Shown here: positions 43,902 through 51,926 of the stretch, one piece after another
Layout: the number at the start of each line of letters is the position of its first letter
How positions within the stretch are numbered: position 1 is the stretch's first letter
NCBI GenBank assembly: GCA_016776905.1
Contig: JADHSM010000004.1
Location: 62,001-126,000, forward strand
Origin: Planctomycetota bacterium
Lineage (GTDB): Bacteria; Planctomycetota; UBA8108; UBA1146
DNA length: 64,000 bases
Direction: 5' to 3'
Translations under genes and position numbers: made by a program
The notes under the pieces: model-generated
The model's database searches: none
Told to the model about the DNA's origin: nothing
Seen by the model: only the letters and a program-made list of their open reading frames with translations

Positions 43902-46613
43902 ATGTCAGGAGGCTCAGCACCCGAGATTCCCGGATTTCAACCTCTGCATATTCGCGGGGGTGGAGATCTCGGAATTTGGATAGAGGCTCGTCAGGTTCGG
44001 CTCGACAGAAAAGTGCTCCTAAAAGTACTCCCCGCCAGCGAAACTCATCTCGAGGAAGAATTCTCACGTGAAGTCCGTTGCATGGTGGAACTGGATGGCA
44101 CCGGAGTCTTGAGAGTTATCGATGAAGGTCGCGCGGGGAGTGCGAGGTATGTGGCTCTCGACGAAGCGGGCGGGAAACGTTTGTCTCCGGGTGATCTCGA
44201 TGAAGCTGAAGCCCGGTCGTTGGTTTTGGACATGTACCGACTCTTCAGGAAGTCTGCTTCAAAGGGGTGGTTACCGGGACAGATCCCAGTGGAATCCATC
44301 AGAAGTCTTCCTGGGGGCGTTTTTGCCGTTACGGAGTTAGGCCGAATTCAGAAAAACTCCACCCCGAGTGACGGACAAAAAAAATTGATAGAGTCATTAC
44401 GTCGCTGGGGGCGTCACCTCGAAATTTACGATGTGATTTCTCCCATGATTGAAGAATTGCGTTCTGCTTCGGGAGCGGATGGTCGCTGGCCGGAGAACTG
44501 GGACAGAGCCTCGGGAGCGGTGGATTCACCCGCTCACAAAGTAGGTCCTTTCAACTATCTGCTGATGAGTTTCATCGTCTTGGCCCTTGCTCTCGGAGTC
44601 TGGTGGTCAAGCACGAATGATATGACGAGAGAGACCCCAGAAGAGGGATTTTCCCATTCGAATTCCGGAAGCACCGGTGAAACAAGGGAATCAGAGCGTG
44701 GAGAAGATTCTCGCTCGAAGACTCCTTTAGATAGCGAAGATCTCCTTGTTGGCGAGGTCGACTCTCGTGACGTGGATTCTGATATCGAACTCGTGCAGCC
44801 CACCTCCGAAGAGGAAACTCTGACGCTTTATACGTGGTCTGAGCAAGAGAAGAAGCGGGAACTGAACCTGTTACGTTGGCTTGAACAGAGGTCGGAGTTC
44901 CTTGAAGTTCTCACTGGCTCCGGTGCTGGACTTGCTGAAGCGGTTCAGATGTTGGAGGAACTCGAGAGAGATCCCGATCACTTATTATCACTGGAAAAAG
45001 ATCATGAAATCCATGCGTTGATCATGGCACTCAAGTACCAGTATCAATTGCATGAGGGAGAAATCCTTCGGGGGGCTCGTGAATATGTAGCCTCTGACGA
45101 TCACCAACAAGCGACGCAACTCTTGAGGCAAGGGATAGCGCAATTGGGATCTTCCGATTTGTTACAAGAGAGTCTTGACCACGTCGAAAGTTTGCTTCAG
45201 CAGAAAGAGGAAGTGGCGGGTCTATTAGACGAGGGTTTCCTGAGAGTGTTGCGGAATTGTTTGGCAAACCCACTGAATGTTGATCTCACGATTTCTGTGC
45301 CGGGAATCGAAAACTTCTCTGCTCTGCTTGAGAGGCAGACTGCTTTTCTCGCGGAAGTTGAGGAGGTCCTGCACGTACACTCCAAAATCGTATCGATGTT
45401 GTCGATGTTAGAAAGTGATCGTGGCTACGTCTCTCTAGGGATGGGACTTGAGAAATCTCTGGAGGTGCGAGTTGACGAGTTGGACAGCACCGGCATGAGA
45501 GTGACTCGCAGGGGAAGAAGAGATAGTGAAAAACTGGAATGGAATCAGTTATCTGCGGAGACTCGCAAAAGACTGTTCAGAGATGCTGACCCTACCGGAT
45601 TCGCTGAAAATCCTGATCGCTGGCAACAACTGTCGGTCTTGTGGGACGGTGAATCAGGTTGGCTTTCGCATTCAGATCTTACCTCCTTTCAGGTTATTCC
45701 AGAGGTTCTCGATCGATTTGTTCTTCGACGCAAAATAGAAGACCTTGAAAAAGCACGGAATCTCGAAGCTGTGGGAGATCGCTCTTCACTTCAACTTTGG
45801 GTGAGTCAGATGGTTGAGAAATTCCCTGTCGAGATCTGGTCACCAGAAGAAAAGTTCCAACTTGAAAAGTGGTGGTCTTTACAACTGGGTGATCGAGGTC
45901 TGGAGAATTGGGACATCTTTGGTGGCGCTGAGATGACGGGATGGGCAAAAGCGGATTCTTTCAGGGAGATCGAACTCTCTTGGAGCGATGGGGAAAAGAT
46001 TCTGCTGGATTGGATTCCAGGGGATGAAAGCCAGGTTCGTCTCTTAGGAAGAAGCGAAGTCGTTCTGAGTGGTTCCGCTCGTTTGAATTCCCCATTGGAA
46101 TTTGTCGATGCGTTGGAAGTCTCGATCGTCGGAGCAGTGACGATGAGAGAGAGACCCAACTTGAATATTGTTCTTTGGCTGGATCGCGCTCCTCTTCTTT
46201 TTGGAGCAGGGATACGTCCACAGGGCCGATCTTCTTTTACCTCTTCCGGGGAGACTGTTTTGTTGCCCGCTCACGGAATAATGCCTCTTGAAGGACTCGA
46301 GATTCGGGATTCGAAAAAAGGTGAAGATCCTCTCCCATTTCCCTTACCCGTCATGTCTCCTCGCCTCAATCCTGGCAACGTCATACAGATGGTGGCCTCT
46401 GATTCCAGAGAGGGGGCGAAATTGTCTCTCAATGGGCGGGAAATCCTCGATTATTCAGCGAAGAAGGCCGAAAGATCGGGAGGCGTCGGTATTGAAACGT
46501 TCGGAAGTTCGGTCGTGATCCGATCGATCTCCCTGAAGGGACGGTGGGACGAAGCCTCGTGGAATCAGTTTTTGCTCAAAAAGGCCTCCAGTGCCCTCTG
46601 GATGGATAAATAG
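43902..46613 (+). CDS. Membrane-anchored pseudokinase-like protein with large C-terminal region
   Basis: About 903 residues, starting one base after the uvrB stop. Residues 10-190 resemble a Ser/Thr kinase: RKVLLKVLP keeps the ATP-site Lys41, EEFSREV keeps Glu57, and YVALDEAGGKRL matches the hinge. At the catalytic loop, however, LPGQIPVESI replaces HRDxKPEN, and TELG replaces DFG, so catalysis is unlikely. One transmembrane helix spans about 218-236. Outside lie an acidic linker, coiled helical repeats (about 300-560) and a C-terminal beta-rich domain (about 680-890) like concanavalin-type/DUF1080 folds. Coupling to uvrB may be incidental. The start at 43902 avoids overlap with uvrB. Confidence 0.78.
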   Translation: MSGGSAPEIPGFQPLHIRGGGDLGIWIEARQVRLDRKVLLKVLPASETHLEEEFSREVRCMVELDGTGVLRVIDEGRAGSARYVALDEAGGKRLSPGDLDEAEARSLVLDMYRLFRKSASKGWLPGQIPVESIRSLPGGVFAVTELGRIQKNSTPSDGQKKLIESLRRWGRHLEIYDVISPMIEELRSASGADGRWPENWDRASGAVDSPAHKVGPFNYLLMSFIVLALALGVWWSSTNDMTRETPEEGFSHSNSGSTGETRESERGEDSRSKTPLDSEDLLVGEVDSRDVDSDIELVQPTSEEETLTLYTWSEQEKKRELNLLRWLEQRSEFLEVLTGSGAGLAEAVQMLEELERDPDHLLSLEKDHEIHALIMALKYQYQLHEGEILRGAREYVASDDHQQATQLLRQGIAQLGSSDLLQESLDHVESLLQQKEEVAGLLDEGFLRVLRNCLANPLNVDLTISVPGIENFSALLERQTAFLAEVEEVLHVHSKIVSMLSMLESDRGYVSLGMGLEKSLEVRVDELDSTGMRVTRRGRRDSEKLEWNQLSAETRKRLFRDADPTGFAENPDRWQQLSVLWDGESGWLSHSDLTSFQVIPEVLDRFVLRRKIEDLEKARNLEAVGDRSSLQLWVSQMVEKFPVEIWSPEEKFQLEKWWSLQLGDRGLENWDIFGGAEMTGWAKADSFREIELSWSDGEKILLDWIPGDESQVRLLGRSEVVLSGSARLNSPLEFVDALEVSIVGAVTMRERPNLNIVLWLDRAPLLFGAGIRPQGRSSFTSSGETVLLPAHGIMPLEGLEIRDSKKGEDPLPFPLPVMSPRLNPGNVIQMVASDSREGAKLSLNGREILDYSAKKAERSGGVGIETFGSSVVIRSISLKGRWDEASWNQFLLKKASSALWMDK

Positions 46614-46639
46614 TCAGGCTTCGAAACCGTCGCCTGACT
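46612..46639 (+). terminator. Possible hairpin after the pseudokinase gene
   Basis: AGTCAGGC pairs with GCCTGACT (8 bp) around a 12-base loop, beginning at the stop codon. It is not followed by a T-run. Confidence 0.35.
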
Positions 46640-46824
46640 TGCTCTCAAGGCCCACCTCACCTAGACTCTTGGAAGTACGACGAACCTTTTGAGCAGCCGG
46701 GCGAGGCGATTTGGGCATGATTCATGCACAGACCGTTCGCCAGTCATCAGGATGCATAGATGCATGGACTCCTTTTGGGTCGATGGCTGAGAAGAGTTCG
46801 ACCCAGGATTCCCGAGGAGAAATC

Positions 46825-48822
46825 ATGCGTAACTCAAAATCTTCAACCCTCTCTTTGAGACCACGATCTCTGTTCATGGTCTCTCTGTTTATGGTCTCTC
46901 TGATACTGACTCTTTTATGTCCTGCTTTCGTATCTTCAACACCCTTATCCTCATCGGCTCTTGAAGCCGCAGAATCAAAGGATGAGTTTTCAGCCTTGAA
47001 GGTTGGAGATCGCGTTCGAGTGGTTCTTCGCCGAGGTGGCCGATACGAGGGAGAAGTTGTCGAGAAGAGTGGAGAGTCTATCTCCATTAAGCACAAATTC
47101 GGAACGGCTAAAGTGACTCGACAAGAATGCTTGGAGTGGGAACGATTCAAAACGATTCCTGAGCAGTACGAAGAACGATCCGAAAGTTGTAAGACTGCCA
47201 ACGACTGGTGTGATTTGGGCGATTGGGCTTTGGAGCAGGGAGAGGTCGACCTCTCAAAGCAAGCTTTCAGAAAAGCAACCGAAGTACAATCGAACAATTC
47301 TAGGGCCCGCAAGGCTTTGGGTGAAATTGAGTATGAGGGAAAATGGATGCCTCTCGAAGAGGCGATGAAAGCGCAAGGGAAAGAACTTTACGGCGGAGAA
47401 TGGTTAACTGCCGAAGAGATTGCCCAGCGTGAGGAAGACGATTCCGCTGCCCAGAGAGCGGGGTCTCTCAAGGGGCGAGATGCCTATGTTGAGGAATTGC
47501 GGGGCAGAGCGTGGGCGGAAGTCGAGCCGCTTGTGACGCCTCATTACGTGGTGTTCTGTAATTCGACCGAAGAAAATGCTCAGTACTACGCAGATGTCAT
47601 GGAGTCGCTCTACAAAGCCTACGACAAGGTGTTCATCGAAAAGTTTTGGCCCCGCAAGTTTCGGAAAAGCCCCCGAAGCGAAGTCTTTATTCATGCCAAC
47701 CATCAGCAGTTTATGGACTGGACCGGAAACGGCCCAGGAATCGGTGGCTTCTACAATCTTCTTCGTCAGGACGTGACCGGATACCACGGCTCCTTTGGAT
47801 CGACAGGAAGCACAGAGGAAGTGTTGGCCCATGAGGGAACGCACCAGTTCGAAGGCATGATCTTCCGATCATTACGTTACCTGCCGATCTGGTTTGTAGA
47901 GGGGCTTGCCGTTTACTTCGGAGATGGATCCAAAATCAGTCGCCGAAAGGTTGAGATCAATCAGATTCCCCGAGATCGACTTGTTGGACTTCAGCAGGCG
48001 ATTGAAGACGGATCATACTGTGATCTAAAGAAGTTGCTTCGAGTTCCTCAGCAACGTTTTGGAGGATTCTTCTACGGACATGCTTGGGGAATCCTTTACT
48101 GGTGTATCTACGGTAACCAAGCACCTGTGAAGGCATGGACGACCAAAGAAAACACCGGGGGCAAGATTCTTGAAGATTGGCTGTATCACGTTCAAGACAT
48201 GGACAGCAATTGTGACTACGAAAAAGAGGCACTGTTTTTTGAGGAGTTAATTACCCGTCATACGGGACAAACCATCGAAGAATGGGAAGAAGAATATAAA
48301 GCCTGGATATTGAAGTTGCCTGTCGAGGAGATCGGCAGAAAGCGCGGGCGCGAATTCTCCAGTGAAGCGATCAAAATTGAAACGACCAAGCCCGCAGGGT
48401 GGCGTTGGGAAAAGTCCGGTGGGCTTTTCTCTGACGAAGTCGTAGCCTCACTGAGTACTGGATCCAAGAAGCGCAGAGTTTCCACTTATGCATGGCCTAA
48501 TTGGCAGCATGCGGAACTCAATGAAGAATATGCTCGTTCCCTGATTGGAAATATCTTTAGGGATACAGAATACATAGAAGTTTTGGCTGAAAAGCAGATG
48601 GGTGGAAATCCCATGTTGGTGGCTGTCTTCGATGGGAAACGGGTCCTGGGTGTGGGTGAAAACAACACTCCAGAGTTGGGTGAGATAAGACGATACGCCG
48701 TGGGCTTCTTTGGCTCACCTGACAAGATTTACGGAAATGTTTTTGAATGCGATGCCGCAGATTGGGATGAAGCTCGAAAGTACTTCGAAGAGTACACCGC
48801 AAAATTTAAGTACACGGGCTGA
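46825..48822 (+). CDS. Secreted DUF1570-like gluzincin peptidase with TPR (paralog 1)
   Basis: About 665 residues with a signal peptide containing a 5-residue repeat (LFMVSLFMVS). Order: a small beta domain near residues 55-105 (VGDRVRVVLRRGGRYEGEVV, SIKHKFGTAKV), possibly Lsm/SH3-like; a TPR-like helical part (WALEQGEVDLSKQAFRKATE); then the peptidase domain with LAHEGTHQFEG (HExxH, 336-340) and FVEGLAVYFGDG, whose Glu359 is the likely third zinc ligand. DUF1570 proteins are frequent in planctomycetes and uncharacterised. GAGGAGA precedes the ATG. The next gene is a tandem paralog. Confidence 0.85.
   Translation: MRNSKSSTLSLRPRSLFMVSLFMVSLILTLLCPAFVSSTPLSSSALEAAESKDEFSALKVGDRVRVVLRRGGRYEGEVVEKSGESISIKHKFGTAKVTRQECLEWERFKTIPEQYEERSESCKTANDWCDLGDWALEQGEVDLSKQAFRKATEVQSNNSRARKALGEIEYEGKWMPLEEAMKAQGKELYGGEWLTAEEIAQREEDDSAAQRAGSLKGRDAYVEELRGRAWAEVEPLVTPHYVVFCNSTEENAQYYADVMESLYKAYDKVFIEKFWPRKFRKSPRSEVFIHANHQQFMDWTGNGPGIGGFYNLLRQDVTGYHGSFGSTGSTEEVLAHEGTHQFEGMIFRSLRYLPIWFVEGLAVYFGDGSKISRRKVEINQIPRDRLVGLQQAIEDGSYCDLKKLLRVPQQRFGGFFYGHAWGILYWCIYGNQAPVKAWTTKENTGGKILEDWLYHVQDMDSNCDYEKEALFFEELITRHTGQTIEEWEEEYKAWILKLPVEEIGRKRGREFSSEAIKIETTKPAGWRWEKSGGLFSDEVVASLSTGSKKRRVSTYAWPNWQHAELNEEYARSLIGNIFRDTEYIEVLAEKQMGGNPMLVAVFDGKRVLGVGENNTPELGEIRRYAVGFFGSPDKIYGNVFECDAADWDEARKYFEEYTAKFKYTG
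46867..46897 (+). repeat. 15-bp tandem duplication within the signal peptide of peptidase 1
   Basis: TCTCTGTTCATGGTC is followed by TCTCTGTTTATGGTC (one mismatch), giving the duplicated residues SLFMV SLFMV in the hydrophobic core of the signal peptide. Confidence 0.8.
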
Positions 48823-48868
48823 GAACTTGACTCAGAGATCTCGATACATCCGTCAACGAAAGCAAACT

Positions 48869-51013
48869 ATGTATAAACTTACGTGTGCACACTTTTTAAC
48901 TCTTGTGCTAGTCCTTGGGCTTCTGGCTCCATTCTCGTCTTCTATGGCGGGGACATCCCGGATCAGTTCTCACAGCAGTACTCGCAGCGTCGGTTCCAAT
49001 TCGTCTTTTGCATTGGAATTGGGTGAAAGAGTCATTGTCGTTCTCAAGGATGGCAGTGAAGTGATTGGCGAACTCATCGAGGAAGATGATGACAGCATTT
49101 CAGTGAAAAGTGTTTTCGGTGTCACCAGTATTGAGACTTCGCGTATCGAGAGTGTCATTCGCGGTCCTGAAGTGGATCGTAGAGAGTTCGCAAAAAGAGA
49201 AAAAAGCGCAAATCGCAGGGGATCAGCAAAAGCTTTTATTGATCTGGGAAAGTGGGCCACCCAGCGGGGGCTTGCAGACCGAGCGCGAGAGGCTTTCGAA
49301 AGAGCTTTGGCACTTGAACCTGGAAATGAAGAAGCACGTATCGGCTTGGGCTGGGGGCAGACTTCAGAGGGCGAGTGGAAAACCCCATCAGATGTGGCCA
49401 GCCTTATGATTAAAGGTTGGAGTCTCGACGCAGGGAAACTGTCGCCTCCCTCGCAAGGTAGATCAGGTAATCCGCCTGTGAGGCCACCGGTGACTCCTCC
49501 CGTAGTAAAAAAACCACAACCTCCTCAGGGAGGAACTCCTGAGTCTGTACTTGAGCGGCTCTCTCCTGAGCAGTTGGAACGTCGAAAGCGTGAACTGGAG
49601 CGTCGGAAGAAGGGCCGGGAGAAATTTGAAGAAAAGAAGAGACGAGAGTACGAAGGAGTGCCTTGGTCTCAAAGGAGTGTGATCAAATCACGAAATTGGA
49701 TCATTGAGTGTAATAGTACTCCTGAGGTTGCTCGGACTTATCAATGGATCATGGAAGCCCTCTCCAGCACCTTGAATAAGTTTTTTAAATCCAAGGAAGT
49801 TCGAAGTCAGAAACCACTCGTGAAGATCTACAGGAACCATGAAGAGTTCATGCTGAAGACCGGCATGGGTGGTGGAGTGGGGGGCTTTTATCAGCCTTCG
49901 TCGCAGAACGTGACCGCATATCACGGCACCTTTGGACTGACGGGGACCACCTACACCGTTCTCGCTCATGAAGGAACTCATGCATTCCAGGGTAAGAAGA
50001 TGCCCAATATGGGGAACTATCCGAATTGGTACATAGAGGGAATGGCGGTCTACTTCGGCGATGGATCGAAGTTGGATTACAAAAAGAAAAAGCTCGTCAC
50101 TGGTCTTATTCCTCGGGATAGGCTTTTTCATATTCAGGAAAAAATTCGGGATAATAAGCACACACCACTTTCAAAGTTGGATGGGCTTGAACGGAATAGA
50201 TTCAGCGGAACTCACTACGCAGATTCTTGGGCTGTCATGCACTTCCTGATCAATGGTCCGGAAAGTAAAAAGGGGCAACGCTTTCTGGCGGAATACTGGG
50301 TCATGGGCGAAAAAAGACCTGTCGAGCAAGGACAATTTAATATGTTGGCCGAAAAGTATTTTGATAGTGTGAGTGAGATGGAAAAAGTTTGGCAAGAGTA
50401 TGTACTCGGCCTCAAGCCAGATCCTGCAGGCGAAGTGGATGGCGATCGATTTTCTTCCATGGATTTCATGTTCTCCATCGAACGACCGGGTAAAGACTGG
50501 AAATATCTTCTTGTGGATATCGAGGACAGAGATCTGGTTCTTCTTCGTAAGGGTGATACCAGAAATGAGATTCGTGTTCGTTTGCTTTCCAAGTCTGACG
50601 AGACGCAGTCCCCTCAGGATTGGATCGATAACGATCTCTTACCCTCGATGCGTAAGAAGTATGACAAAGTTCAGCAGACAAAAGGTGAACTGGGTGGCCT
50701 TGCGGCATATGTTCTAGAGTTTGAAGATCGAGCACCTGCTCCTCCTGCTGAAAAAGAGGAAGAAGAAGCAAAGAAAGAAGGCGACGCTGGATCACGGAAG
50801 ATACAGGATCCTCCGAAGTCTCCAGATGACGTCAAAAAGCAGCCAGAAAAAGAGCCCTTCAAACCTTTGAAGTACAGGTCTTACATTCTCGTTGGAGTGA
50901 GTAACGCCTATGAACTGAGAGGGTCTTTCGAAGCGGCGGAGTTCGCGTCGTTGATCCAAGATTTGGAGTGGGTGGCTTTTTCTTTCGAAAAGATTTTGAG
51001 GAACCGCTGGTAG
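48869..51013 (+). CDS. Secreted DUF1570-like gluzincin peptidase with TPR (paralog 2)
   Basis: About 714 residues, 46 bp after paralog 1. The domain order is the same: signal peptide; small beta domain (LGERVIVVLKDGSEVIGELI, VKSVFGVTSIETSRI); TPR-like part (LADRAREAFERALALEPGNE); a Pro-rich linker and a charged coiled coil (LERRKRELERRKKGREKFEE), both absent from paralog 1; and the peptidase domain with LAHEGTHAFQG (HExxH, 367-371) and YIEGMAVYFGDG (Glu390). A further C-terminal domain of about 220 residues contains an acidic/Lys-rich insert. GGFYxxxxQxVTxYHGxFG is shared with paralog 1. Substrate unknown. Confidence 0.85.
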   Translation: MYKLTCAHFLTLVLVLGLLAPFSSSMAGTSRISSHSSTRSVGSNSSFALELGERVIVVLKDGSEVIGELIEEDDDSISVKSVFGVTSIETSRIESVIRGPEVDRREFAKREKSANRRGSAKAFIDLGKWATQRGLADRAREAFERALALEPGNEEARIGLGWGQTSEGEWKTPSDVASLMIKGWSLDAGKLSPPSQGRSGNPPVRPPVTPPVVKKPQPPQGGTPESVLERLSPEQLERRKRELERRKKGREKFEEKKRREYEGVPWSQRSVIKSRNWIIECNSTPEVARTYQWIMEALSSTLNKFFKSKEVRSQKPLVKIYRNHEEFMLKTGMGGGVGGFYQPSSQNVTAYHGTFGLTGTTYTVLAHEGTHAFQGKKMPNMGNYPNWYIEGMAVYFGDGSKLDYKKKKLVTGLIPRDRLFHIQEKIRDNKHTPLSKLDGLERNRFSGTHYADSWAVMHFLINGPESKKGQRFLAEYWVMGEKRPVEQGQFNMLAEKYFDSVSEMEKVWQEYVLGLKPDPAGEVDGDRFSSMDFMFSIERPGKDWKYLLVDIEDRDLVLLRKGDTRNEIRVRLLSKSDETQSPQDWIDNDLLPSMRKKYDKVQQTKGELGGLAAYVLEFEDRAPAPPAEKEEEEAKKEGDAGSRKIQDPPKSPDDVKKQPEKEPFKPLKYRSYILVGVSNAYELRGSFEAAEFASLIQDLEWVAFSFEKILRNRW

Positions 51014-51031
51014 CAGCCTTCCTTTTTAAAA

Positions 51032-51742
51032 TCAGTCTTTTTCAAGCTGCAGAGTCAGTTTCGAGTTTTCGTACTTGAGGGTTTTGACCCGTCTCTTCAT
51101 AAAGTGATAACTGATCAGTTCATCAATGAGCCTTGATACGACAGTTTTCGCCATGCTCTCCTTGATATATTCGCCTTCTTGTTGGGTGTAGATGAATCCC
51201 CATGTGTAGCTGTCCAATCTAATAGAGGCTACTTCTCCGTTTTCAATATGAAGATCTCCAGTCAACTTGAAGTTGAGGAATCTTCCACGTTGAAGAAATG
51301 AATGATTCTCACTTTCCTCAGGGACTCCTAGACTGGCTTGAATCAGAATCGAATTGTCAGGGAACCCGGCCCACCGTATACCACTGTTGGCTGCCAGGTC
51401 GCCCCGAGCGATCGCATCCAGAGTGAGTTTCTGGAAAGCCCAATTCCATTCTTCGGGGGTCATTGATATCGCTTCCTCACCCTTGAACCATGAGTCGGGA
51501 AGTTTGAATTCTTCCTTGGTGTCTGGCAGTGGTGGAAGAGGAATCGGCTCAGTAGGGAGTCCCCCCGACACGACCATCCATAAAGAGATCAAGAGGCCGA
51601 CACCCATCGTCAAAAACAGGACGGTCAGGCATCCCAGCACCTTGAAAATGGGGCGGGAGACTTTCTCCAGTGGATCAGGGACGCGATCAGGTTGATTTTC
51701 CATGAGGTGATAGACTTTCCAAAATCGGGGTTTAGAGGACAT
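51032..51742 (-). CDS. Membrane-anchored protein of unknown function
   Basis: A 236-residue protein with one transmembrane helix near residues 33-58 (FKVLGCLTVLFLTMGVGLLI), a Pro-rich linker, and a C-terminal domain of about 165 residues with mixed alpha/beta character (EEWNWAFQKLTLDAIARGDL, FLNFKLTGDLHIENGEVASI). It resembles generic planctomycete membrane proteins with a soluble outer domain; no family recognised. It is convergent with the peptidase pair, 18 bp apart. Confidence 0.72.
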   Translation of the reverse strand: MSSKPRFWKVYHLMENQPDRVPDPLEKVSRPIFKVLGCLTVLFLTMGVGLLISLWMVVSGGLPTEPIPLPPLPDTKEEFKLPDSWFKGEEAISMTPEEWNWAFQKLTLDAIARGDLAANSGIRWAGFPDNSILIQASLGVPEESENHSFLQRGRFLNFKLTGDLHIENGEVASIRLDSYTWGFIYTQQEGEYIKESMAKTVVSRLIDELISYHFMKRRVKTLKYENSKLTLQLEKD

Positions 51743-51881
51743 GATGTGCCCTGAAATGGCCTAGTTGGAGGAAAAGTATCGAGTTTACATGGGAATTATC
51801 TCCTGAATGGCTCCCAGTAAAGGCCCGAAATCGATATAAGCACATCTATGGCCGGAGAACCCGACCTGTTGGGCGTCAGCG

Positions 51882-51903
51882 ATCAGCGGGCTATCTCGCT
51901 GAT
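51882..51903. promoter_or_regulatory. Inverted repeat upstream of glutamate dehydrogenase
   Basis: ATCAGCG (51882-51888) and CGCTGAT (51897-51903) are separated by eight bases and end 23 bp before the start codon. It could be an operator or leader hairpin; no further support. Confidence 0.35.
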
Positions 51904-51926
51904 TCGATCGGATCACGGGGGACTCA

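Noticed and set aside
51882-51903. Riboswitch upstream of glutamate dehydrogenase
   Set aside because: Only one 7-bp inverted repeat is visible; there is no conserved aptamer core.
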